Shown: in pieces, positions 26,799 through 35,653 of the stretch
Layout of the letters: every line of letters begins with the position of its first letter
How positions within the stretch are numbered: the stretch's first letter is position 1
Assembly: GCF_003171675.1 (NCBI RefSeq)
Contig: NZ_QFZQ01000015.1
Location: 1-47,107 of the forward strand
DNA length: 47,107 nt
Reading direction: 5' to 3'
Source of the DNA: Reichenbachiella versicolor
Lineage (GTDB): Bacteria; Bacteroidota; Bacteroidia; Cytophagales; Cyclobacteriaceae
Notes under the pieces: generated by a model
Told to the model about the DNA's origin: nothing
Databases searched by the model: none
Seen by the model: the letters and a program-made list of their open reading frames with translations, nothing else
Translations under genes and position numbers: made by a program

Positions 26799-28511
26799 TT
26801 AAGATGATATCCTATAACTGTAGCCTATGTTTCCTCTGATTTCTTGCACTTTAGTTTTATTCTCTCCTAAAGCTTCTTTGTTCAGATAGAATATGCTTGC
26901 TGAAAAATTATGCTTTTCACCTAATCTCAAAGAATAGGTGTTTCTTAGGTTGTAAATCTTGTCGGTCAACTGCTTATTTAGATAGGAGTACATCATATTA
27001 GCCGAGATGGAGGCATTGACTTTCTTCTCCCATAAGCTTTTATTGATGGTCAGTACGGGGCCGGTGGTAACATTACTAAAAGCTGCGGCACGATTATCAT
27101 TGTACGTAGCTGAAGTTGAAATACTCCAACCGTCTCCTACAGTCATCTGATGTCCTAGCATGTAATTGACAAAGGTTGAGGCGTTGTCGTCGCTATCTTG
27201 CACATCCTGTACATTGGTATTTAAGAATATATTATGGTTGACACCTGCTGTTTTTGTAGTTCTATAATTAATAGCAAACGACCCACTGCGGGTGATTGAG
27301 AAAAAGTCCAAAGAATCTACTAGTACATCTGTCTGGATCTGAGTCTGTCGTGTACTTGAGTTAAAGTTTGAATAGGTTACATTAAAGTTCCAGTTTTGAG
27401 AGGGCGCATATGCGATATTACCTCCATAAATCACTCTATATACTTCACTGGCTAGTTGATTATTAAGATTGTTTTGTTGAAAACCTGAGTTGAGTGCTAC
27501 GTTGACTTTTTGTTGAAGCATTGCCCACGAAATCCCTCCCGATATGTCTCGAAGGTCATTATTGAGAAATGAAGATCCCATGGTTCTATAGCCAGGGTCA
27601 ATCTCTCTGTAGTTTAAGTTTAATTGATAGCCTTCGCCTGTGTAAACAGTTTTTGCGGCTAATGCTTTTGTAAATTCCGAAGAAGTATTAGGAACGAATA
27701 GAGCTCCGAAATTATTCACGAAAGTATAGTCGTCAATGACGACTTCTTGAGCTCTTTTATCTCGGGTAAACATGCTGTATGCGTATTCAAACTCAAAAGA
27801 GACTCTGCGGCCAATCTTGTGTTTGGTATTGAATCCGAGTACTAAATTCTCTTCTGGAGTAATCGTCACGCTATCCTGCTGAATTGAATTTTCATCATCT
27901 TCGGCTTTGAAAAGAATCAGGTCAACATTGTGTTTTTCTCTTCCTAGACCTACTTTAAAACCATAACCCATTCTACGATAAGTCGGCTTAACGAAAGCAT
28001 TACCATCTAGACCCGTTTTACTTACGGGCTTTGCAAACTGCCCCCACATTACACTGGTTCGTACGAAACTATTCTCCGGCGCTACTTCTACCCCTGCGCC
28101 CAAAAATAAATTTCCAGCGAGTGTATAACTTGAAAAATTCATTGTTCGATGCCCCAGATGCGCTGTCACGGATTTGTACCGTGGACTAATCCCAAACTGG
28201 TTGAAAGGCTGTGCTCCTTCATAGTTTCTATTTTGGGAAGTCAAAGTCATAGAAAAGGGAGCACTGACTACCCCAAAAAAATCAAAATTGATATCGGCAT
28301 TTAATATCCAGAAATATGGGTCTCTTCGACTTTCTATGCCCACTGCCGAGTACAGGGTATTATTAAAAGAAAAACCACCCTGATAGGATATTGGCTTGGC
28401 TTTGATGACTTCTTCTATGTCCTGCCCCTTGACAGCTAGTGAATTTAAACCTATCATCACAAACAAGATTAAATTCCTCAGTATTCGATATGTATGCTTA
28501 TTATTGGTCAA
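26799..28511 (-). CDS. Outer-membrane beta-barrel protein of toxin operon (570 aa)
   Basis: The signal peptide (LILFVMIGLNSLAVKGQ) is followed by continuous alternating amphipathic strands to the end (NVTYSNFNSSTRQTQIQTDV, NASISANMMYSYL, EIRGNIGYSYRI). The protein should form a large outer-membrane barrel. There is no plug or carboxypeptidase-regulatory domain, so it is not a TonB receptor. I do not recognise the family. The frame begins with TTG directly after the stop of the PorP/SprF gene; no ATG precedes the signal, so a TTG start is the best choice. Position between PorP/SprF and the 1709-aa and toxin genes suggests a pore or anchor for them. Confidence 0.75.
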   Translation of the reverse strand: MTNNKHTYRILRNLILFVMIGLNSLAVKGQDIEEVIKAKPISYQGGFSFNNTLYSAVGIESRRDPYFWILNADINFDFFGVVSAPFSMTLTSQNRNYEGAQPFNQFGISPRYKSVTAHLGHRTMNFSSYTLAGNLFLGAGVEVAPENSFVRTSVMWGQFAKPVSKTGLDGNAFVKPTYRRMGYGFKVGLGREKHNVDLILFKAEDDENSIQQDSVTITPEENLVLGFNTKHKIGRRVSFEFEYAYSMFTRDKRAQEVVIDDYTFVNNFGALFVPNTSSEFTKALAAKTVYTGEGYQLNLNYREIDPGYRTMGSSFLNNDLRDISGGISWAMLQQKVNVALNSGFQQNNLNNQLASEVYRVIYGGNIAYAPSQNWNFNVTYSNFNSSTRQTQIQTDVLVDSLDFFSITRSGSFAINYRTTKTAGVNHNIFLNTNVQDVQDSDDNASTFVNYMLGHQMTVGDGWSISTSATYNDNRAAAFSNVTTGPVLTINKSLWEKKVNASISANMMYSYLNKQLTDKIYNLRNTYSLRLGEKHNFSASIFYLNKEALGENKTKVQEIRGNIGYSYRISS

Positions 28512-29966
28512 TTAGAGTTTCCTTCTTTTTTGTTTTTTAGTTTTTGTATAAATCTTATGCTTTGAATCTTTTCGTTTTACTTGTTTGGTCGTCTTCACCG
28601 GAGCATACTTAGGTTTCTTCTCTTTCTCTTCTTTGTATACCCATGGCTCTATCTCCGTCACTTCCTCTACTTGTTTCTCTTTTAGAGATTTGATTTCGGA
28701 TTTAGCTTCTCTGATCGAACCAGGCTCTCCTGTGGATAGTAAAAACCATGCTCCATCTTCACTTTGGATTACTTTAGTCTCCACTTGAGCTTCGCGTTTG
28801 AGGTTTTTCTGTAGATTCTTAGCTTCTTCTATCGATTGGCTAATGCCAACTACCATATAATAGTTATTAACCGTATCAAGCTCACTTGGATTGGACATAT
28901 TCACACCGTGTTCGAAAATTAGATTCTGAAGATCATCTTTATAGGTATCTATGTCTTCTCTCATCTGTTCTATTTCCTTGTCCTGTTCTTCAAACTTCTC
29001 ATCAATAAGCGTTTTGGTATAAATACTATCCAAACTAGGTGTATATCCAGATCCGCTATGACCTTTTTTCCCAATGCGATTCAACCTTATACCAAGTGTA
29101 AACTCATGAGATCCTCCAGCAATCGCTCTTACTTCTTTATTAGGAATCTCATAAGAATAATTCACTACAAATCGCTGATCGATATTCATACCAAATGCTA
29201 TACTAGTAGCCACTTCAGCTCTATATGTCACAGCCGTCCAAAGAAGATTGTTATAAGTAATAACACCACTCAAATCAAATAATGGATCCAGTCCCTGTGC
29301 TACTCTCATCAATACTATTGGCTGTACTTCCCAGCGTGGACTGAGTGTCATTTTATACTGAAGACTCGTTGTATAATGCCTTACTAAACCAAACCCTAAC
29401 TCCTTAAAGTCCGAGTTATTTTCATACTTAAAGCTGTTTGAGAATATTTGGGCTGCTGAAAAACCTGCTATAAAATTGCCATAATTATAGTTGATTCCTA
29501 TTGCCCCATCCAAGACGGTCTTATTATTGAAGTCGGAAAGTAGGTTAGGGTCATCAAGGTTTTCTGCTTCAATTCTTTCAAAGAATACTCTATTTTGAAG
29601 AAATCCTATCGAAGTCCCGAGAGTCAGTGCCTGCTCTGTATTCAAATTTACTTTGTAGGAATATGAGCCTAGCAAGTTGGTACGACCAATGATATTAGAT
29701 ACGTCATTTACAAAAGTCAATCCAACCCCCATATTCTCATTCTTCAGATTGCTATCAATTGTAAATGCTGAAGTCTCTGGTGAACCCGATATTCCTGTCC
29801 ACTGTTTTCTATAAGTTAAAAAAGCATTGGCCTCGGTCGTGGATCCAGCCATAGATGGATTCACCAAATATGGATTTATATAGTATTGTGATAAAAGAGG
29901 TACTTGCTGTGCCTTAGCAACAATTACAGAAACAACTAACCCAACGAGTAATATTACTTTCTTCAT
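28512..29966 (-). CDS. PorP/SprF-like T9SS membrane protein fused to SPOR-like domain
   Basis: The 484-aa protein has a signal peptide and an N-terminal PorP/SprF barrel (about residues 20-305: QQVPLLSQYYINPYLVNPSM, FLTYRKQWTGISGSP, NENMGVGLTFVNDVSNIIGR), the family hallmark. PorP/SprF proteins work with T9SS to place proteins with type B (CHU_C) tails on the cell surface. Such a protein is encoded immediately upstream with 1 base between. The C-terminal 180 residues are extra. They comprise a coiled coil (about 315-350), a SPOR-like domain (about 367-430: NNYYMVVGISQSIEEAKNLQ ... WFLLSTGEPGSIREAKSEI), which typically binds peptidoglycan, and a Lys/Arg-rich tail. The fusion could tie the outer-membrane complex to the cell wall. 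Confidence 0.88.
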   Translation of the reverse strand: MKKVILLVGLVVSVIVAKAQQVPLLSQYYINPYLVNPSMAGSTTEANAFLTYRKQWTGISGSPETSAFTIDSNLKNENMGVGLTFVNDVSNIIGRTNLLGSYSYKVNLNTEQALTLGTSIGFLQNRVFFERIEAENLDDPNLLSDFNNKTVLDGAIGINYNYGNFIAGFSAAQIFSNSFKYENNSDFKELGFGLVRHYTTSLQYKMTLSPRWEVQPIVLMRVAQGLDPLFDLSGVITYNNLLWTAVTYRAEVATSIAFGMNIDQRFVVNYSYEIPNKEVRAIAGGSHEFTLGIRLNRIGKKGHSGSGYTPSLDSIYTKTLIDEKFEEQDKEIEQMREDIDTYKDDLQNLIFEHGVNMSNPSELDTVNNYYMVVGISQSIEEAKNLQKNLKREAQVETKVIQSEDGAWFLLSTGEPGSIREAKSEIKSLKEKQVEEVTEIEPWVYKEEKEKKPKYAPVKTTKQVKRKDSKHKIYTKTKKQKRRKL

Positions 29967-29967
29967 C

Positions 29968-32900
29968 TTACTTGTTTCTCATGATTGTTATAGCTCCAGA
30001 ATAATTTTTCGTGGCATCTGGGAATGTAATGGTATAGTAATAAGTTCCATCTGGTAAAATGTCATTCCCTGCTGTTCCGACCCAGTCATTTTGATAGCCT
30101 TGTTCTTGAAAAACAATTTTTCCCCAACGGTCAAAAACCACAACATTAGCCTGACCAAAATTTTCAATATTACCGACTATCCAAGCATCATTTAGACCAT
30201 TGCCGTCTGGAGTCATAACATTAGATGGAACTACTTTATGATCATTCTCAACATTGACAGTAACCTCATCAAAATCTGAACAACCATTTTCATCAATAAT
30301 TTCAAGTAAATAGGTGGTAGTTTCCAAGGGAGCAACGGATGGCTGAGATGATTGAGAGTCATCCATGAATTCAACTGGTGACCAAGAATAAAATACACCT
30401 CCCTCTCCTTTTAGCTGAGCTGGAAAGCCTTTACTTACTGTAACATCTTCACCAGCATAGGCATCGGGAGTATAATACACATGCACAATTTTAGCCAATG
30501 AATCTTGGCAACCATTTCCTGCCGTGACCTTCAGCTTGACTTCATAATCTCCGGGCAATTCATAATAGATTGTTGGCTCGGGAACTACATCTTCTTCACC
30601 ATTGCCAAATGTCCACGCATATCGTAGTGTCCCATCTGGAGAATCGGATTTATCGTCAATTTCAACATCAGTCCCTGAACAAACACTCTCAATCTTGAAG
30701 TTGGCAATCGGTAACTCATGTACCACATATTCCTTAGAAATCCCATCTATACAACCATTATTAGATGTTGCTTGTAGAGCTACTTCGTAGAGACCAGCAT
30801 TTAGGTATTGCTTTGTTGGACTTTCTACAATAGCATTAGTCTGATCCCCAAAATCCCAGATGTAATTATCAATAGTGCCATTAGGGATGGATGAGGTGTT
30901 ATCGAAAACAGACTCTAATCCATCACACACTTCTTCTACTTCAAAATCGACCTCCGGTAATGGGTAAATTGTAATACTCTTCGTTTCCTGAGATACACAT
31001 CCAAAATCTGAAGTCGCTTCTAATGTCACATCAAAGTCTCCATGGGCGTTGTATTTATAAGTGAACTGCCTTACGTCACGAGAATCAGAATTTCCTAAGT
31101 CCCAGAAATACGAAATAGTACCATTAGAGATAGTAGTATTATTTATAGCACTAATTTCCTTACCAAAACATACATTGTCAATGGAAAAATTAATCTGAGG
31201 TAGTGGCTCGATTACTACTACTTCACTATGCGTTCCTATACATCCTTCTCCAGTTTCAGCTACTAATGTGACTTTGTAGTTTCCAAAGCTTTCATATTGA
31301 TGACTTGGATTTTCCTCATCAGAAGACTTTGTATCTCCAAAATCCCAATCATATTCTATAGATGCAGCAGACGAAATAGTAGCATTATTGAATACCATAG
31401 GTGCATCTGCACAAACACTAGTTGTAGAAAAATTAACTTCGGGTTGAGGGTGTACGCTGACAATCTTACTAACATTATCAATACAGCCATGATTAGTGGT
31501 CACTTGAAGATTCACAAGGTAATCTCCATCAGCAGCATAAGTATGGACTGGATTCTCTACCAATGAGGTATTGATATCCCCGTAGTTCCATACAAAAAAT
31601 AAATTTCCGTTCTCTATTTTGCTATTGTTTTGGAACTCAGCCTCTTTACCAAAACAAACATTATCTACTTCAAAAATGGGCTCTGCTCTTGGATAAATCT
31701 CAACTTTTGTGGTTGTCTCGTGGCTGCAACCTTTATCTGTTGTAACTCTCAAAGACACATCATAGCTACCATTGTCTGCATAAGTATGAATTGGATCTGC
31801 AATGTTAGCTGTGTTGGTGTCCCCAAATTTCCATTCATACACATCAATTTTACCACTCGACAAAATTGTGTTATCTGTAAAAATACTCTCATCACGCTCA
31901 CAATTGTTCTCTACATATATTCCCGCTTCTGGTACAGGATTGACTATTACAGATTGAGTAGCTTCGTTAATGCAACCTTGATCTGTTTCTACGGTCAGTT
32001 TAACAGAGTAAACTCCATCACCGTCAAATAGAAACTTGGGGTTTTCGATCACTCGAATGGATCCATTCCCTAAATCCCAAGTAAACTTCTCATTTTTACC
32101 TGGAAAGACAGTACTCAAATTTGTAAAGGAAGTAGCTATTCCTTCACAGACTTCGTCATTATTGAAAGAAACTACTGGTAATGGATGTACCATCACTTCG
32201 AAATTAGGAGTTACCTCTTCAGCACATCCTCCGTTCTGTACATATGCTCGATATGTAGTTGTTTTAGTTAGATCTTTAAACGTATATTCTTGATCAATAA
32301 CTCCTAAATCAAACCAATCAGTTCCATTGTCATTGTATTCCCATTTCGTGACTTTTCCTACAAAATCCGTCAAAGTAATCTTGCCACTATTTTTCCCATC
32401 ACATACTTCAGATACTCCTTCTAGATGTCCTGCATCTGTATTGTCCAATACTGTGATGACTACAGGATTGCTTTCATCCAATGGACAATCTCCATTCTTC
32501 ACTACGGCTCTATAGTACCTTGTAAATAATAAGTCATCATAGTCAAGATTATCTTCCTGAGTATTAATGACACTCCATGGGGCTAGTCCATTGTCCGATA
32601 TCTCCCAATAAAGAATATCTCCTACTTCGCCATTGAGTTCCATTAAACCGTTATTATTTCCACTGCAAACTGATGCTGCTCCACTTAGAACTCCTCCTTG
32701 AGAAGGTTGTGCTATTTCGACTGTTGCTACTGATGTCAACTCTTGTGAGCATACGCCATTTTGAATCAGAGCTCTATAGTATGTATTCTCGTCCAAGTCG
32801 TTGTAGATATATTCATTATCTGTAATTGCCTCTGACGTAAATCCTGCTGTTGAGCTTATTTCAGACACCTGCCATTCTACGACAGTACCTATCTGTCCTG

Positions 32901-34566
32901 ATAGTTTAATTTCTCCATTATTAGCTCCTTTACATTTACCAGATATGCTTCCAGTAATATTTCCTGCTACTGTTTTTTTATCTACTGTGATAGTCGTCAC
33001 AGTGGAAGCGACCTCATCACATACTCCACTTTTGACAATAGCTCTATAGTAAGTCGTAGCATCCAAATTGCTATAAGAGATGCTATTACCCTTTTCATTG
33101 ATCGTAGTCCATGGGGCAGCATTGGTTAAGGAACTTTCCCAACGTATTATATTTCCTACTACACCTGTGACTGATACCGTTCTTATGGTAGGATCTCCTT
33201 GACATAAAGTAATAGCCCCTGATGTAGTTCCTCCATCCGTTGTAGGATAAATTACAACATCTTTTGATAGTTTTTTCTCACAACTAAAATCAGAAGTAGC
33301 TGTCAACTCAATTGTGTACCTATTATCAAGCCCATAAGTATGCGATGAATTTACTTCAGTAGATCCATTTGAATCACCAAAATCCCATTCAAAATCCAAA
33401 CTCCCTGACTCTACTGTAGAGGTATTGACTAAAGTGATAGCTTCACCTAAACAAGCGTCACTTACTGTAAATATTGGCTCCGGTAGAGGATTAATATTAA
33501 TGACTTTTTCTACCATGCTAGTACAGCCATTAATAGATTTTACACTCAATGTAACGTCATAGGTACCTGAAGCATCATATAAGTGACTTGCATCCTGTGT
33601 TGTTTCATTCTTCCCATTACCATAGCTCCACTCAAATGATAGATCAGACATACTTATACCTGTAGTGGTATTAGTAAAATCCGCTCTTGTATTAAAACAA
33701 ACATCAGTATAAGAAAAATTAGCAATCGGCTGCTCAAAAACTTCTAACTCATCTACTCCGGTCAAGGTTAAGGACTGACTACATCCTTTTTCTGATGTAG
33801 CTGTCAAACTAACTTGATACTCTCCTACTGTTGTATATTTATGGGATGGATTTGTTTCAACAGATTTATCCCCATCATCAAAATCCCAATCATAGTTCAA
33901 ATTTCCAGAAGTAATGGTCGTATGGTTTGTAAAAGAAGCTGATCCTCCTAAGCAAGTATTATCAACATCAAAATCAACTACTGGATCTGGATAAACATCT
34001 ATTTTATGAGTCAATGAGGTGACACAACCATTTGCATGTGTTGCGGATAAAGTCACATCTTTAGACCCAGTAGATGTAAATGTATGTGATGGGTCTTCAT
34101 CAGTAGAATTTCCGTCGCTAAAGTCCCATGTTTGCGTATCAACTCCCGTTGAATTATTTTGAAATTCAAACAAGGTACTTTCACATTGAAGTGCATTGGT
34201 AAATGTGAAATTTAAATCAGGAATCTCCTTTACATTGACTATATACTGCACTTGGTCATTGTCACCCAAACTGGTTACAACAGTTAATGTCACTGTATAA
34301 TCTCCTGCGGTAGCATAGGTATGCTTTGGCGATTGAAGATTGGACCCTTCACCATCTCCAAAATCCCAACTATAGATTATTAAAGCTCCAGCTCCTCCAG
34401 GGGTGGATGTACTGGTAAAAGTGGTTTCTGTTCCTTCACAAACTATATCAAATGTAAAATCTGCTACTGGCATAGCTGTTACTATTGAACTCATAAACAG
34501 AAGTATGACTACAAGCCACTTCGCATTTATAAATTCTTTTTGTTTGTCAGGTTTAATTCTTTGCAT
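29968..34566 (-). CDS. Giant PKD-repeat surface protein with CHU_C (type B) sorting tail
   Basis: I use the ATG at 34566 (the frame is open to a TTG two codons earlier); it gives a signal sequence (AKWLVVILLFMSSIVTAMPV). Twelve PKD domains can be counted by their WDFGDG-type cores, in blocks of five and seven. Between them are four Ig-like repeats of ~85 residues (each with a pattern like L-C-x-G ... YYRA.V..G.C). A last Ig-like module (VTVSKGFPAQLKGEGGVFYS) precedes the C-terminal 'gliding motility' CHU_C domain (NVMTPDGNGLNDAWIVGNIE ... VVVFDRWGKIVF ... DGTYYYTITF). Proteins with this type B tail are T9SS cargo needing a PorP/SprF partner, encoded next. It overlaps the M43 gene by 14 bases. 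Likely an adhesin or scaffold reaching out from the cell. Confidence 0.9.
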   Translation of the reverse strand: MQRIKPDKQKEFINAKWLVVILLFMSSIVTAMPVADFTFDIVCEGTETTFTSTSTPGGAGALIIYSWDFGDGEGSNLQSPKHTYATAGDYTVTLTVVTSLGDNDQVQYIVNVKEIPDLNFTFTNALQCESTLFEFQNNSTGVDTQTWDFSDGNSTDEDPSHTFTSTGSKDVTLSATHANGCVTSLTHKIDVYPDPVVDFDVDNTCLGGSASFTNHTTITSGNLNYDWDFDDGDKSVETNPSHKYTTVGEYQVSLTATSEKGCSQSLTLTGVDELEVFEQPIANFSYTDVCFNTRADFTNTTTGISMSDLSFEWSYGNGKNETTQDASHLYDASGTYDVTLSVKSINGCTSMVEKVININPLPEPIFTVSDACLGEAITLVNTSTVESGSLDFEWDFGDSNGSTEVNSSHTYGLDNRYTIELTATSDFSCEKKLSKDVVIYPTTDGGTTSGAITLCQGDPTIRTVSVTGVVGNIIRWESSLTNAAPWTTINEKGNSISYSNLDATTYYRAIVKSGVCDEVASTVTTITVDKKTVAGNITGSISGKCKGANNGEIKLSGQIGTVVEWQVSEISSTAGFTSEAITDNEYIYNDLDENTYYRALIQNGVCSQELTSVATVEIAQPSQGGVLSGAASVCSGNNNGLMELNGEVGDILYWEISDNGLAPWSVINTQEDNLDYDDLLFTRYYRAVVKNGDCPLDESNPVVITVLDNTDAGHLEGVSEVCDGKNSGKITLTDFVGKVTKWEYNDNGTDWFDLGVIDQEYTFKDLTKTTTYRAYVQNGGCAEEVTPNFEVMVHPLPVVSFNNDEVCEGIATSFTNLSTVFPGKNEKFTWDLGNGSIRVIENPKFLFDGDGVYSVKLTVETDQGCINEATQSVIVNPVPEAGIYVENNCERDESIFTDNTILSSGKIDVYEWKFGDTNTANIADPIHTYADNGSYDVSLRVTTDKGCSHETTTKVEIYPRAEPIFEVDNVCFGKEAEFQNNSKIENGNLFFVWNYGDINTSLVENPVHTYAADGDYLVNLQVTTNHGCIDNVSKIVSVHPQPEVNFSTTSVCADAPMVFNNATISSAASIEYDWDFGDTKSSDEENPSHQYESFGNYKVTLVAETGEGCIGTHSEVVVIEPLPQINFSIDNVCFGKEISAINNTTISNGTISYFWDLGNSDSRDVRQFTYKYNAHGDFDVTLEATSDFGCVSQETKSITIYPLPEVDFEVEEVCDGLESVFDNTSSIPNGTIDNYIWDFGDQTNAIVESPTKQYLNAGLYEVALQATSNNGCIDGISKEYVVHELPIANFKIESVCSGTDVEIDDKSDSPDGTLRYAWTFGNGEEDVVPEPTIYYELPGDYEVKLKVTAGNGCQDSLAKIVHVYYTPDAYAGEDVTVSKGFPAQLKGEGGVFYSWSPVEFMDDSQSSQPSVAPLETTTYLLEIIDENGCSDFDEVTVNVENDHKVVPSNVMTPDGNGLNDAWIVGNIENFGQANVVVFDRWGKIVFQEQGYQNDWVGTAGNDILPDGTYYYTITFPDATKNYSGAITIMRNK

Positions 34567-35653
34567 AAACAATTCTTTTTATTTCATGCGTATTATTGAT
34601 ACCATATTTAATAAGGTAGACTCCTTCTTTTGGCAGCTTAATAGACACAGGTGTTTTAGTATTCACAAGAGTTAATATCCTTTGTCCATTTATTTGAAAA
34701 AGGTTTATGAATGTATCATTAGGACTGGAAATTATCAATGTCCCATCTTTAGTTGGATTAGGGTAAATTTTAGTTTCAAAAGAAGGCGAATCATTAACAC
34801 TCGTTACTGGCGAGTCACTAAATGACCATATATTATTCCTGTAGTTTTCTAATACAGTGGCCATTTTTTGTGACTGTCCTTCTGTAAAGAATAACAAACA
34901 CTCGTCATCTGCTACATTCATGTAATTCTGAATCATATCGGTACTCCCACAACTAGATGATTCTGATCCACAACCTGCTTTCTTTTCTTGATTGGGAGTA
35001 TCAAATATTCCATCGTCTGTATTACATCCTCCAGTACCCCATAAATGATGAAGCCCTAAGTAATGCCCAACTTCATGAGTAGTAGTTCTACCTAAATTGT
35101 ATGGTTTTACTACTGTTCCGCTTAATCCAAAGGCTGTAAAATCTACAACCACCCCATCTTCAACAGATGTAGCTGTTATTGGTGTAGTTGCAAATCCAAC
35201 AATTCCTGGAGCTAAATCAGTGACCCAAATATTTAAATAACGTTCGGTGTCCCAAGCGTCAGCACCTCCTAGTTTTGAACTATAGATATCTGAATTGGCA
35301 AATACACCATGAGTCGTTTCATGTCGTTCAATTCCAGTTGTAATTTCGCCAAACGGATCTTCGGACGCGAGCTGAAACTGAATCCGTGGGTTACCAATTA
35401 TCCCTTGAAACTCCATATCAACTTCCTTGAGATCAGAATTATTTGCAGAGTAATCATTATTCAAAACCTGAATCTGGCTTCGAACCTGACTATCAGAAAT
35501 ATTTTGAAATTCATTATTGTATACAATATGAACCACAGTATTAATGACCTGATAATCAATATTTTTAGCTAATAATTCACTACTTAATACTATTAGCAGT
35601 ACATAAATTAAATGAGCAATATGTTTGAGAGACAACTTCAACTTATCTCTCAA
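34553..35653 (-). CDS. M43-type metalloprotease with T9SS type A sorting tail
   Basis: This is a zinc metalloprotease of the pappalysin-like (M43) group. It has the extended zinc site HEVGHYLGLHHLWG (residues 193-206, three His plus catalytic Glu194) and a downstream Met-turn (YMNVADDEC, about 244-252). Paired cysteines are around Cys210, Cys228 and Cys235. The last ~70 residues are a type A sorting domain (IYPNPTKDGTLIIS ... GVYLIKYG), so it should be exported by T9SS and anchored or released. No long propeptide is evident. The signal stretch is LIYVLLIVLSSELLA. The start is unclear: TTG at 35653, or TTG at 35641 just past the stop of the previous gene; no ATG is available. A protease in the operon could process the toxin or adhesins. 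Confidence 0.88.
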   Translation of the reverse strand: MRDKLKLSLKHIAHLIYVLLIVLSSELLAKNIDYQVINTVVHIVYNNEFQNISDSQVRSQIQVLNNDYSANNSDLKEVDMEFQGIIGNPRIQFQLASEDPFGEITTGIERHETTHGVFANSDIYSSKLGGADAWDTERYLNIWVTDLAPGIVGFATTPITATSVEDGVVVDFTAFGLSGTVVKPYNLGRTTTHEVGHYLGLHHLWGTGGCNTDDGIFDTPNQEKKAGCGSESSSCGSTDMIQNYMNVADDECLLFFTEGQSQKMATVLENYRNNIWSFSDSPVTSVNDSPSFETKIYPNPTKDGTLIISSPNDTFINLFQINGQRILTLVNTKTPVSIKLPKEGVYLIKYGINNTHEIKRIVYAKN

